From: an uncultured Bacteroidales bacterium
Lineage (GTDB): Bacteria; Bacteroidota; Bacteroidia; Bacteroidales; Paludibacteraceae
Direction: 5' to 3'
Assembly: GCA_900321605.1 (NCBI GenBank)
Contig: ONWR01000021.1
Coordinates: forward strand, 1-32,536
DNA: 32,536 nt
In this document: piece by piece, positions 8,306 through 17,069 of the stretch
Layout of the letters: each line of letters opens with the position of its first letter
Numbering within the stretch: the first letter of the stretch is position 1
Position numbers and translations under genes: made by a program
Notes under the pieces: generated by a model
Databases searched by the model: none
What the model was told of the DNA's origin: nothing
The model's input: the letters and a program-made list of their open reading frames with translations, nothing else

Positions 8306-10372
8306 TTACTTCACGATAGTACCCTGAGCGTTGAACTCTACACCATTCTTGATGATGATGAGTTTACCATCACGAACCACCTTCACAGCGGCAGCTTTAG
8401 CGTCGGTGTTCTCGATACCCTCCGGATACTCACCGAGGCGGCAGTTGATTGCACGACCCCAAGTGTTGGTAGCCTGTACCTCGATCACACCATTCTCCAA
8501 AACGGTTACGGTTCCGGCATTGAGCAACCACAGCGAAGTTAATGCTCCGCCTTCATTTAAAATACCAGCAACAGAACCATAGATACTTCCACTATTGACA
8601 TAACCAGCGTAAACGGTACCAGGTTCACCAGAAGCGTCAATATTATAAACACCGGTAGCCAACTCAGTAGCACCAGCCTCTACATTAAACTCAATAGCGA
8701 TCATGAAGTTCTCTGCATCTGTAGCTTCAGCAATCAATACATTATGTTCAGCCAAATACTGATCATCAATGGTGTACTCTGGGAAGTTGCGATTGAAGTC
8801 TTCGTCTTGTGCATCATACTCGTCACCACCCGGCTCGTAGTCCTCAACCGTAGCGGTGAGGTTCAGCGTGAACTCAATTACATCTGCGCTATTCACGTAG
8901 TTCTGTCCTCTTAATGTACCAGTGATGGTAGCGTTAGTACCAGAAACAGCTACGTTGATGTTAGCATCTACCATATCGTAGTACAAAGTATCTCCTCCTA
9001 CGAGTTTCATTACATAGGTGTAGTCAGCAGCCAAATCAGCAGGACCGTACGTATTCGGAATGGTAGCAGAATAAGCTGCGATAGTTAAGAAATTGTTACC
9101 AGCAACGCCTCTGAATTGCCAAGCGGTTCCGTAGTTAGTGATCACACCGCTCATGGTCAAAGTCTCCTGACTTGTAGGTTCCGGAGCCACATAACTCAGG
9201 TTAAGGATGTACTCAACACCGTCCATACTCAGTGCAGAACCGGTGATTACATAACCTCCATTAGAAACAGCAACAGTAACCGACCCCTCATAGAGTTCGA
9301 TCTCGCCGTTTGCATCCTTGATAGTCAGTTCAACCTCCTCTGCATCAAACGTACCTACATAGTCCTCAGCCGACAGATACATACTAACCGAATAATCATC
9401 ATTACTTGCGTTAGCTACGATGATACCAAACCAGCTTGCTAAGCTTTCATCCAGTACAAGGTTTGTACAGGTGATATTCTCCTGGCTTTGCGGAGTCGGG
9501 ATAGCAAAGAACATCGTAACATGATATACATTACCGTCCTTAGCAAGGATCCAACCTTCCAAGTTGAGATTACCATTGTCTTCCGTAACAACGCAGTGTG
9601 CCTCTTTAGCCTCCAAGTCGTTCACGAACGTGTAGGTCAGGTTCATATCAGCCTCAGAATAAATACCTGCGGCAGAACCCTCAGTAGCTACGTTGAACGT
9701 GAAAGCGATATCCATCGAGTCGTTCTTCGTACGCAACTGACACATATTCTGTGCAAAAATAGGCTTATCCATGTGCTCTTGGAAGAAAATATCAATGGTG
9801 TCACCCGTGATAATGAACGGAGCCTCTTCGTATGTCAGCATGTAGATATTTCCCAGTGAGTCAGCAAAAGCTGCATCAATGTGAACCAACTGCTGCTCCT
9901 CATATGCAACCAACGACTTCGTCAGCGATGCCGATGCATACACGGTTTTGTTGCCCAGAGAATCTTTCTTGTACGAATAGTTAGGCAGCATGTCAGCCAG
10001 CGTATACGCATGATTCAATTCCAACTCCTGCGAACCCTCTGCTACTACGATGTCGAAGTAGTAGGTGTTGCCATCTGCGTCATAAAGACGTACATACACA
10101 TCGTTGTCAGAAGCGTAGAATTTCTCAGCATACGACTCGATAGTGATGGTGTAGTCCTGTTGCTTTGCCTTCGGCGCACGCTTCAAAGAGGTAGCCAAAC
10201 GATCTGCTTTCATTAAACTTTTAGCAGGAAAAGCCTTAAATGGGCTGTCTGCCTTCACTGCCTTCATCTCCAAAGCCTCAGCATGCTTGGATTTACCCAA
10301 GATCTGAGCAGGAGCTGCACTTACGCTCAATACAATCGTCAGAGCGCAAAGAATAGAGAAAAATTTCTTCAT
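8306..10372 (-). CDS. Secreted multi-module beta-rich protein of unknown function with shared C-terminal tail
   Basis: This 688-residue protein begins with a clear signal peptide (MKKFFSILCALTIVLSVSAAPAQ). The mature part appears to be about five loosely repeated modules of 90-130 residues (roughly 73-180, 210-300, 305-395, 400-520 and 540-650). They share alternating hydrophobic and polar strands, with motifs such as GIYSEADMNLTY, GTFDAEEVELTI and GVYNIDASGE followed by DG(V/N)xYxxxxxF, which suggests a beta-sandwich or barrel fold. No catalytic motif was recognised. It ends in the short tail found on four other secreted proteins here (KVVRDGKLIII...AQGTIVK), suggesting export across the outer membrane or surface attachment. 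It has its own promoter and terminator, so it is monocistronic. A surface or ligand-binding role is only a guess. Confidence 0.85.
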   Translation of the reverse strand: MKKFFSILCALTIVLSVSAAPAQILGKSKHAEALEMKAVKADSPFKAFPAKSLMKADRLATSLKRAPKAKQQDYTITIESYAEKFYASDNDVYVRLYDADGNTYYFDIVVAEGSQELELNHAYTLADMLPNYSYKKDSLGNKTVYASASLTKSLVAYEEQQLVHIDAAFADSLGNIYMLTYEEAPFIITGDTIDIFFQEHMDKPIFAQNMCQLRTKNDSMDIAFTFNVATEGSAAGIYSEADMNLTYTFVNDLEAKEAHCVVTEDNGNLNLEGWILAKDGNVYHVTMFFAIPTPQSQENITCTNLVLDESLASWFGIIVANASNDDYSVSMYLSAEDYVGTFDAEEVELTIKDANGEIELYEGSVTVAVSNGGYVITGSALSMDGVEYILNLSYVAPEPTSQETLTMSGVITNYGTAWQFRGVAGNNFLTIAAYSATIPNTYGPADLAADYTYVMKLVGGDTLYYDMVDANINVAVSGTNATITGTLRGQNYVNSADVIEFTLNLTATVEDYEPGGDEYDAQDEDFNRNFPEYTIDDQYLAEHNVLIAEATDAENFMIAIEFNVEAGATELATGVYNIDASGEPGTVYAGYVNSGSIYGSVAGILNEGGALTSLWLLNAGTVTVLENGVIEVQATNTWGRAINCRLGEYPEGIENTDAKAAAVKVVRDGKLIIIKNGVEFNAQGTIVK

Positions 10373-10465
10373 AATTCCTTTTGTTTTTAGTTAATAATGT
10401 TTATTTTTGCTTTGAATTTTAGTCGAAATGTTTCTTTTTGATAAGTACACACAACAAAATCGGCA

Positions 10466-10497
10466 CAAAATTACTATTTTTATGGCAAATATGCAAA
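10466..10497 (-). promoter_or_regulatory. Promoter of the 8306-10372 gene
   Basis: On the minus strand TTTG (10494-10497) and TAATTTTG (10466-10473) are separated by 20 bases. The ATG at 10372 lies about 90 bases downstream. This promoter is divergent from the GH53 promoter at 10568-10599; the rest of the 10373-10627 gap holds only AT-rich sequence. Confidence 0.8.
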
Positions 10498-10567
10498 CTT
10501 TTGCTACACAAAAGGCACCAAAAGTTCATTTTGTAAAGTCCACTTTGCAAAAAAGCGACATTTTTTA

Positions 10568-10599
10568 TTTGCATATATCAAAAAAAAGCAGTACCTTTG
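10568..10599 (+). promoter_or_regulatory. Promoter of the GH53 gene
   Basis: TTTG (10568-10571) and TACCTTTG (10592-10599) are separated by exactly 20 bases, with an A-tract ending in GCAG immediately before the -7 box. The ATG at 10628 is 28 bases downstream of the box, leaving a leader of about 20 bases. Confidence 0.9.
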
Positions 10600-10627
10600 C
10601 AGCGCGAAATGAAAAATAACAGTACCA

Positions 10628-11950
10628 ATGAAAAAAATCATCTCCTTATTTATTATTGCGCTCGTGTGCGTGCACGCGCAAGCAGAAACCCGTTATGTCG
10701 GCGGAGACATCTCCGCACTGCCTTTGTATGAACAATACAACTCTCCTTACAAGGATGTCAAGGGCAATAACATCAGCAACCTGCTCACTTGGTTTGTGCA
10801 GGATTGCGGATGGAATACCTTCAGGGTTCGTATATTCGTCAACCCGACAAAAAAAGATCATGGCGGCACCTCTAATCCGACGGTGTGTCAGGATCTGGCT
10901 TTCGTTACCACTTTAGGCCAACGCATCAAAGATGCCGGCGCTTATTTCATGCTGGATTTTCATTATTCCGACACATGGGTCGATGCAACGCATATACAGG
11001 CTCCATCGGCTTGGCAGGGCGCTTCGGATGCCGCGATGGCGGATAGCATCAGCGTCTATACGCATCGCGTGCTGCAAACTCTCAAAGCATCGGGAGCTAC
11101 GCCAGATCTCGTACAAGTAGGAAACGAGATCATGTACGGTTTATGCGGTATTCAGGTGCATCCGTACGACAAGCCGGAAGATAACTGGGACGGCTATTTA
11201 GGGCTGCTCCATGCAGGCTGTAACGCCGTGCGGGAAGAGTGCCCCAATGCGCAGATCATCATCCACACCGACCGTCCTACCAACACCGGTTATAACTCCT
11301 ATTACTATAACAAGCTCAAGAACGCCAACGTGGACTTCGACATCATCGGTTTGAGTTACTATCCTTTCTGGCACGGATATTTGAATGCCGCGCAGGTAGC
11401 TTCCAAGACGGATAAGAACAACCTCGTCAATGCCATCAATAACCTGAGAACGCTTTTCCCGACCAAGCGCGTACACATCGTGGAGTGCGCCTATAATTTT
11501 CAATATTGGCCCACTACCGGCGTATCATTCGACACACAGGGCACTTGGTCTTGCTCTGTAGCGGGACAATACCAGTTTGTGAAGGATCTGGTAGATAATC
11601 TCAAGCCGCTTGAGAACGTAGATGGTATCTCGTATTGGTTCCCGGAAGAAGCAGGAAACGGCGATAAAGGAACAGTTATTCCGTCATGGCAGAACCGCGG
11701 TTTCTGGAACGAGAACAAATCCACAAGCGGACACGCTATCAATAAAACCGGAAACGTCTCCGGCACGAAAACAGCCGAAGACGTTTGTGCGCCGTATTAC
11801 ATGCGCAATTTCTATAATGATCCTTCAGAAGGACTCTCTACGGAACGTTCGTCGGAGGAAGCTCCGTGTCGGAAGATTCTGAAAGAAGGGCGGGTTCTGA
11901 TTCAGCGGCCTGACGGCTCTCAAGTTGCTCTTGACGGTAGCCTGCAATAA
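10628..11950 (+). CDS. Secreted GH53 endo-beta-1,4-galactanase (arabinogalactanase)
   Basis: The 440-residue protein begins with a signal peptide (MKKIISLFIIALVCVHAQA). GH53 hallmarks follow in order: GGDIS near residue 25, WFVQDCGWNTFRVRIFVNP (55-73), DFHYSDTWVD (110-119), the acid/base glutamate E167 in VQVGNEI, and the likely nucleophile E286 in HIVECAYN. The family cleaves beta-1,4-galactan, for example in pectin side chains. After the catalytic domain, roughly the last 35 residues contain the tail CRKILKEGRVLIQ shared with other secreted proteins in this window. It has its own promoter and no SusC/SusD neighbours. Its last 113 bases overlap the convergent ABC permease gene, so the tail-coding DNA is used on both strands. 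Confidence 0.92.
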   Translation: MKKIISLFIIALVCVHAQAETRYVGGDISALPLYEQYNSPYKDVKGNNISNLLTWFVQDCGWNTFRVRIFVNPTKKDHGGTSNPTVCQDLAFVTTLGQRIKDAGAYFMLDFHYSDTWVDATHIQAPSAWQGASDAAMADSISVYTHRVLQTLKASGATPDLVQVGNEIMYGLCGIQVHPYDKPEDNWDGYLGLLHAGCNAVREECPNAQIIIHTDRPTNTGYNSYYYNKLKNANVDFDIIGLSYYPFWHGYLNAAQVASKTDKNNLVNAINNLRTLFPTKRVHIVECAYNFQYWPTTGVSFDTQGTWSCSVAGQYQFVKDLVDNLKPLENVDGISYWFPEEAGNGDKGTVIPSWQNRGFWNENKSTSGHAINKTGNVSGTKTAEDVCAPYYMRNFYNDPSEGLSTERSSEEAPCRKILKEGRVLIQRPDGSQVALDGSLQ

Positions 11951-13121
11951 AGAGCATCGTCACCGCAAGCAGGAAATAGCCTCCTGTCAAAATCCATAAA
12001 GCAATATACTCGGTGCGCGTCGCCCAAAGCGATGCGCCCATTGAGTTGATATGTATGAACCCATGGGCAGCCCATGTATAAGGAACGAGGTAAGACAACC
12101 ATTTCCAACCCAGTGGTACCATCTCTTTCGGCCACGAGATACCGGCACCGAAGAGGAAGATAAGCGAGGTCGAAATGAGCAACACCATACCTGCCTCACG
12201 GTTGCGAACAAAGAAGCCCACACACATGGACATGAAGATGACCGAGAGGATGAAGGGCACGTTAAAACGCAGGATGTCTCCTATCTCGCCAATATGCGGT
12301 ATTTCGAACAAGCGAGGCAGCAGACCCAACAGGATAGCTGCTAAAGCGTAATAAATCATGAAATAAGCTGCCGCACGCGCCAAGGTAATACGGATAGCCG
12401 AATAGCCTCTCTTACGTCCCGGAATACGGAATAACTCTTTTTTCTCCTCACGAAGGGTACCTGCCATCATGCACATACCGAAGAAGAGCGTCTGATGGAG
12501 GATCATGACGAGGACAGCAGGGATGAGGAACGAACCGTAACCGCCGTTGGTAGTGTACAACGCTGTCTCGGTATAAGGAGCCTGCTGCACCAAAGCCCAT
12601 GACATCTCCGGTCCAATGCCCATGTTCTCATAGCGCTCGATCTGCACATTACGCATGGACTCTAACATGACTTGGTTACAACTCAGGTAAATACCTTTCA
12701 TATAGAGGAAGGACGACATATCGCAATAGAGCGAGATCGTTGCCTTACCCAGCGGATCAGCCAATTGGGAAGCATAGTCACGCGGGAAATAGATAATACC
12801 ATGGATCTTCTGATCCCGCAACAACTCCTCCGCTTCTGCCATGGACGCACAGGTATAAGCCAGTTTGATATCGGGAGCCGCACTCCATCGATGCAGGAAA
12901 TCACGGCTCTCTGGCGAATTGCTCATATCGACTACCGCCACAGGGATATTCTGAACCTGCTCATTCCAGTACATCGCTTTGTACAGGATCGGATATGCCA
13001 GCGAACCAAGGAAGAAGATGACCATCACGCCCGGGTCGGTGAAGACGCGACGCAACTCATCGACAGTTATCCAGCAGGCTTCCTTCAGCTGCAACCACCA
13101 TTGATATAATAAACGATACAT
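11838..13121 (-). CDS. ABC-2 type transporter permease (second of pair)
   Basis: This 427-residue membrane protein is of the YhhJ/YbhR type: an N-terminal transmembrane helix (VMVIFFLGSLAYPILY), a large periplasmic domain (about residues 55-210, starting NIPVAVVDMSNSPESRDF), then five or so C-terminal helices. It starts 5 bases after the preceding permease gene and should form a heterodimer with it. No nucleotide-binding domain is fused to it. The last 30 or so residues after the final helix (EQLESRQAAESEPALL...NVP) are hydrophilic and acidic, and they are encoded antisense to the 3' end of the GH53 gene, so this tail may be a product of overprinting. Confidence 0.9.
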   Translation of the reverse strand: MYRLLYQWWLQLKEACWITVDELRRVFTDPGVMVIFFLGSLAYPILYKAMYWNEQVQNIPVAVVDMSNSPESRDFLHRWSAAPDIKLAYTCASMAEAEELLRDQKIHGIIYFPRDYASQLADPLGKATISLYCDMSSFLYMKGIYLSCNQVMLESMRNVQIERYENMGIGPEMSWALVQQAPYTETALYTTNGGYGSFLIPAVLVMILHQTLFFGMCMMAGTLREEKKELFRIPGRKRGYSAIRITLARAAAYFMIYYALAAILLGLLPRLFEIPHIGEIGDILRFNVPFILSVIFMSMCVGFFVRNREAGMVLLISTSLIFLFGAGISWPKEMVPLGWKWLSYLVPYTWAAHGFIHINSMGASLWATRTEYIALWILTGGYFLLAVTMLFIAGYRQEQLESRQAAESEPALLSESSDTELPPTNVP

Positions 13122-13126
13122 ACTAT

Positions 13127-14302
13127 CTATTTAAGCGGATAATTCTGATAAATAAGCGCATGGTGCAGACGCGGTGCCACACAAAGCGCAGGGATAATAA
13201 AGGCAACCAACATCAGTGCCGCCGGGGTACTATTGATAGCCGGAGCGCCCATCAGTGCCTCGTTCACATAGATGACGTAGTAATGGCGCAGCGGTTCGAG
13301 CCAACTCAATGCCTGTACGGGCGGTAACATTCCCATCACCGGATACGTAAATCCGGAGAGCGAGAAGCCCAACATCGAGTACAAGGCACCGACGGAAATA
13401 GCATCACGCAGCGTCGGCAGCAAGCCGATGAGCACGATACCCATCACCTCCATTGCCATGATGAACAGCAGCAAGCCGAAGAGTAAACGCCAATGGCTGC
13501 CCAATACCGGGAAACCGAACATGCTAAACATCACCGCGTAGCAAACAACACCCAATGCCATATAAATCACTGTATAAGGTAGCAGTTTACCGATCATAGC
13601 GATGGTGTAGTTACCTCCGGCCGTACGAAGCCACTCCCGTGTGGTCTTGCTCTTGAGCTCAAATCCTACCGCAAAGACCGTCAGCATCAACGCAATCACG
13701 CCTAATATACCCGGCAGCACGGTGCTCACCAGATAAATGGTATAGTTACCCCAAGGGTTCGCTACCATATGCGCATCGATGCTCACGGGCTGAATACGAT
13801 GCATGATGATATCATCGGTCATACCTTTCTTACGCAATACCTCGCGCTGGAAAGCACCGGAGATGAGGTTCACGATCGTCAACATCTGCTTGTACGCCGT
13901 GTTTCCGCCCACCGTATAGGCATTGGTCACGTAGAAATCCACACGCGGACGTTTGAGGGAAGCCAAATTGCTATAGAAACCGTGCGGAACAACAAGGATA
14001 CCATAGATCTTACCCTGCTGCATCGCATCGCGTGCCTCTGCGTAGTTATTGGTAACGAGCTGGATATTCACCGAGGGCGTAGCCTGCATCTCATGCGCAA
14101 GGCGACGGGAGATAGAGGACTGATCCATATCCACCAACGCCACAGGCATCTCTTCCGCAGCGCCGGCCTTCATCAGCGTCATAAAGAAGAACAGGGAGAA
14201 CAGGAATGCTCCCACCGACGCCGTGAGGTACAAGGGACGAGAGACGATGCGCTGTAACTCACGCAGCGTGACCTGCCAAATATAATGGAAAATCTCTTTC
14301 AA
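13127..14302 (-). CDS. ABC-2 type transporter permease (first of pair)
   Basis: The 391-residue protein has the same architecture as its neighbour: an N-terminal helix (SVGAFLFSLFFFMTLM), a periplasmic domain starting EMPVALVDMDQSSISRRLA, and a C-terminal membrane domain with several helices. It probably forms the inner membrane pore of a tripartite exporter with the adaptor and TolC homologue encoded upstream. The start is TTG at 14302; the in-frame codons upstream reach a stop (14312-14314) without an ATG, and the next methionine is inside the first helix. The TTG lies within a heptamer unit (TTTCAAC on the plus strand, 14297-14303) next to the 14310-14365 array. Confidence 0.9.
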   Translation of the reverse strand: MKEIFHYIWQVTLRELQRIVSRPLYLTASVGAFLFSLFFFMTLMKAGAAEEMPVALVDMDQSSISRRLAHEMQATPSVNIQLVTNNYAEARDAMQQGKIYGILVVPHGFYSNLASLKRPRVDFYVTNAYTVGGNTAYKQMLTIVNLISGAFQREVLRKKGMTDDIIMHRIQPVSIDAHMVANPWGNYTIYLVSTVLPGILGVIALMLTVFAVGFELKSKTTREWLRTAGGNYTIAMIGKLLPYTVIYMALGVVCYAVMFSMFGFPVLGSHWRLLFGLLLFIMAMEVMGIVLIGLLPTLRDAISVGALYSMLGFSLSGFTYPVMGMLPPVQALSWLEPLRHYYVIYVNEALMGAPAINSTPAALMLVAFIIPALCVAPRLHHALIYQNYPLK

Positions 14303-14309
14303 CTTACAA

Positions 14310-14365
14310 ATTCAACTTTCAACTTTCAACTATCAACTTTCAACTCTCAACTATCAACTATCAAC
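14310..14365. repeat. Heptamer array of eight units (TWTCAAC) between the adaptor and permease genes
   Basis: Eight consecutive 7-base units (ATTCAAC, TTTCAAC twice, TATCAAC, TTTCAAC, TCTCAAC, TATCAAC twice) fill the spacer up to the stop codon of the adaptor gene. A further unit at 14297-14303 contains the TTG start of the downstream permease gene. Confidence 0.9.
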
Positions 14366-14367
14366 TA

Positions 14368-15363
14368 TTACTTCTTCTCCATCACCAGAGCTGTCATACC
14401 CGGACGCAATCCGTCGATGGGGGTAACAGGTCGGCATTTGACATCGAAGGTACGTACATCATAGCCACCGTTCTGTTTGGTGGTACGCCATGTAGCATAG
14501 GTACCCATCGCTTTGATATAGGTAACCACTACCGGGTAGGTCTTGTCCTCGCCCAGAGCCGGAATACGGACATCTATCTGGCTACCCTTACGGAAGCCTT
14601 CCAACATGTCTTCGCGCACGGAGAAGGTAAACCATACATCCGTCAGGTCAAGGATCGCCATGACAGGACTACCCTGTCCTACCAACTCACCTACTTTGGG
14701 GAAACACTCACTCACCTCACCATCGCAAGGCGACAGGAGATAGCGCTCTGCCTCAGCAGCTGCCAATTCCTTGAGCATTCCATCTACTCGCGCTACCTGA
14801 GCTCGTGCAGCCTCTTTGTCCTCAGCGCGAGCACCGGAAAGCGCCATGTCGTACTGACTCTTAGCAGCTTTGACGGTAGCCGAAGCAGCTTTGTACTGCG
14901 CCTCTACCTCATCGCGTTTCTGCTCACTGACCACACCTTTCTCGAACAGACGCTGTACACGCTCGTAGCTCTTACGATAGATCTCCTCACCTGCCAACGC
15001 TTTCTGGTACAACTCATAAGCGCCCTCGATCTGCTCGGGCTGTGCTCCGTTCTTGGCTTTGTCATTCACAGCCTCAGCCATACGACGGGCTGCCAAAGCT
15101 TGATCTTTCTTTGCCTCTACCTCCGGCGAATAGATGATCACTAAGGTGTCACCTTTGCGTACTTGTTCGCCCTCCTCGACGAGATACATCTCCACACGGC
15201 CGGGCACTTTACCGGACACACGGTACTCGGCAGCTTCCGCTTCGCCCTGCACCAGAATTTTCTCGGGTTCGAGCGCCAAGATACCTACCAGCGCTACAAT
15301 GATGATCACTGCCAACAGCGCTACAACGCCTAAGAGCAGACTTCCTTCTTTTTCCTTTTTCAT
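14368..15363 (-). CDS. HlyD-family periplasmic adaptor (membrane fusion protein)
   Basis: The 331-residue protein has one N-terminal transmembrane helix (about residues 9-31). A lipoyl-like half-motif follows (VSGKVPGRVEMYLVEEGEQV, about 49-68), then a long alpha-helical hairpin rich in Ala, Glu, Lys and Gln (about 80-205), then the second lipoyl half (LLSPCDGEVSECFPKVGELV) and a beta-barrel domain. Such adaptors bridge an inner membrane transporter to a TolC-type channel. It lies between the tolC and permease genes, as expected for a tripartite efflux or export operon. The substrate cannot be read from the sequence. Confidence 0.93.
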   Translation of the reverse strand: MKKEKEGSLLLGVVALLAVIIIVALVGILALEPEKILVQGEAEAAEYRVSGKVPGRVEMYLVEEGEQVRKGDTLVIIYSPEVEAKKDQALAARRMAEAVNDKAKNGAQPEQIEGAYELYQKALAGEEIYRKSYERVQRLFEKGVVSEQKRDEVEAQYKAASATVKAAKSQYDMALSGARAEDKEAARAQVARVDGMLKELAAAEAERYLLSPCDGEVSECFPKVGELVGQGSPVMAILDLTDVWFTFSVREDMLEGFRKGSQIDVRIPALGEDKTYPVVVTYIKAMGTYATWRTTKQNGGYDVRTFDVKCRPVTPIDGLRPGMTALVMEKK

Positions 15364-15373
15364 ATTGCTATAC

Positions 15374-15408
15374 TTTCAACTATCAACTTTAAACTTTCAA
15401 CTTTCAAC
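15374..15408. repeat. Heptamer array (TTTCAAC family, five units) between the tolC and adaptor genes
   Basis: Units TTTCAAC, TATCAAC, TTTAAAC, TTTCAAC and TTTCAAC run in exact 7-base register and end just before the stop codon of the tolC gene (15411-15413). The unit family is the same as at 14310-14365. Confidence 0.88.
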
Positions 15409-15410
15409 TA

Positions 15411-16901
15411 TCACTCCAACTCTCCCATATACCGTTTGAGGGTCGTTTCGGTGGTCTTAGCCTCCGTCTCGGCATCGATGCGGTCGGAAGCTGCGGACAT
15501 CCAATTGGTCTGCGCAGCCATGAGTTCGGACGAAGTGATCATTCCGGCGTCATACGACTCACGCGCCATACGGAGCACCTCATCAGCATTCGCTTCGTTC
15601 AAACGAGCCAACGCCACTTTCTGCTGCGCCTCCATCAGTTTCTGATTAGCCTGCGTGGTCTGCAGCGTCAGCAGTTCACGGGTCTCTTCGGTACGCAGGC
15701 TCGCTACTTTGGCTGCCTCTTTGGCGGCTTTGTAGCGCAAGATATCATCCGCATGAGCGATCGGCACGTTCACCACTACGCCCACCGAGAAGAAACCTTT
15801 GGCGTTCCACGTATGGCTGAAACCATTTTCCACATTGGGATTCGACCAGATATAGTTGGCAGAAGCAACCACATTCGGTTGCAGCCCTGCGGAAGCTATC
15901 TTAGCAGTACTCTTGGCAATTTTCTCTGCCTCCTCCACCATCTGAAGCTCATGACGACGCTCTACGTACAACTCCGCGTTGATACGAGGCGCAGCCAAAG
16001 AGGTCTCGTTCAGCCCGCTGTCATCTACTTCAAACTGATCCATCAGCGGCAGACCGCAGACCTGAGCCAAGGCCATACGGGAAAGGATCAGACCGTTCTC
16101 TGCTTGCAGTTTCTTCACCTCCGCTTCGCCGCGTTTGGCTGTCACTTTGAGCAGATCCGACTTGGTAGCCATACCTTCGTTCACCGCCTCATTGACATCG
16201 CTCTCCAGCTGTACGAGCAGGTTGTAATACTGCATCGCGAGTTCTTTCTTATGCTCCACGGAAACGACTCTCCAATAGGCCTCGTCCACCTTGCCGATGA
16301 TCTCATCGTGCTTGGCGTCCGAACGGAAACGTGCTAAATTCTCGACAGACTTGGAGATCTTGTACATCTGGATCAATCGTCCGCCGACCCAAATCGGTTG
16401 ACGAATACCCACTTGTGCCACTAAGATGTGCTGCATATCAAGGGTCAGCGCATCGTACAGATGTTTGTAAGTGTTTGCAAGGGTCTGACCGGCTTGGTTC
16501 GCGATATCCATCAAGGGCTTCTGCAAGATCGTACCCGAGGCCATGTCGATCAATCTACTCAGCGCTGTCGTGCTACTCCAATCGAACGAAGCCGAACCGT
16601 CGCCATGAACAGCTGCTGTACCAAGGGAAAACTCCGTCTGATCCGCCAGAAGGTGGGCTTGACGCGAATTCCACATATACCCACCGTTCGCACTCACATG
16701 AGGGAACATAGCGGCTAAGGCTGCCTGACGATTATACTTGGCAGCAAGGACAGAAGACTCCTGAGCACGCGAGCTTGCACTATTACTCAATGCCATCTCG
16801 CGACACTGCTGCAAGGTGTACCGCACGGTATCACCGGCAGACAAACTGACTGACATTGAGATGACAGTCAGAAGAGACAATAAATACCTTTTACTATTCA
16901 T
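15411..16901 (-). CDS. TolC-family outer membrane efflux protein
   Basis: The 496-residue protein begins with a signal peptide (MNSKRYLLSLLTVISMSVSLSAG) and the family start YTLQQCREMALSNSAS. Two related halves with long alpha-helical stretches follow, including ELQMVEEAEKIAKSTAKIA and ESYDAGMITSSELMAAQTNW, the latter being the typical end of the second half. It forms the outer membrane duct of the exporter encoded by this operon and is its first gene, directly behind a clear promoter. No transcriptional regulator gene is adjacent. Confidence 0.93.
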   Translation of the reverse strand: MNSKRYLLSLLTVISMSVSLSAGDTVRYTLQQCREMALSNSASSRAQESSVLAAKYNRQAALAAMFPHVSANGGYMWNSRQAHLLADQTEFSLGTAAVHGDGSASFDWSSTTALSRLIDMASGTILQKPLMDIANQAGQTLANTYKHLYDALTLDMQHILVAQVGIRQPIWVGGRLIQMYKISKSVENLARFRSDAKHDEIIGKVDEAYWRVVSVEHKKELAMQYYNLLVQLESDVNEAVNEGMATKSDLLKVTAKRGEAEVKKLQAENGLILSRMALAQVCGLPLMDQFEVDDSGLNETSLAAPRINAELYVERRHELQMVEEAEKIAKSTAKIASAGLQPNVVASANYIWSNPNVENGFSHTWNAKGFFSVGVVVNVPIAHADDILRYKAAKEAAKVASLRTEETRELLTLQTTQANQKLMEAQQKVALARLNEANADEVLRMARESYDAGMITSSELMAAQTNWMSAASDRIDAETEAKTTETTLKRYMGELE

Positions 16902-16942
16902 TATTCACTAATTGTTTTTCTACCCTATTACAAAATCAGCCA

Positions 16943-16974
16943 CAAAATTACTGCTTTTTTTTTATTTATGCAAA
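16943..16974 (-). promoter_or_regulatory. Promoter of the tolC-adaptor-permease operon
   Basis: On the minus strand TTTG (16971-16974) and TAATTTTG (16943-16950) are separated by 20 bases containing an A-tract ending in GCAG. The ATG at 16901 is about 40 bases downstream. Confidence 0.87.
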
Positions 16975-17053
16975 TAATTGCGACATTTTTTAGCAAATAT
17001 TCGCATATTTTAAGGTGTTCTGACTATTTCTTGTTCGACAAAAGTGCTCACTT

Positions 17054-17069
17054 CGGGTCATTTCACCCG
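17054..17069 (-). terminator. Possible weak terminator hairpin at the end of the endonuclease pair
   Basis: CGGGT (17054-17058) and ACCCG (17065-17069) can form a 5-bp stem around a 6-base loop that spans the stop codon of the downstream endonuclease gene. Only a short T-run follows on the minus strand, so function as a terminator is uncertain. Confidence 0.35.

Noticed and set aside
10428-10619. 63-codon plus-strand frame between the divergent promoters
   Set aside because: It spans both promoter elements and has low-complexity AT-rich codons.
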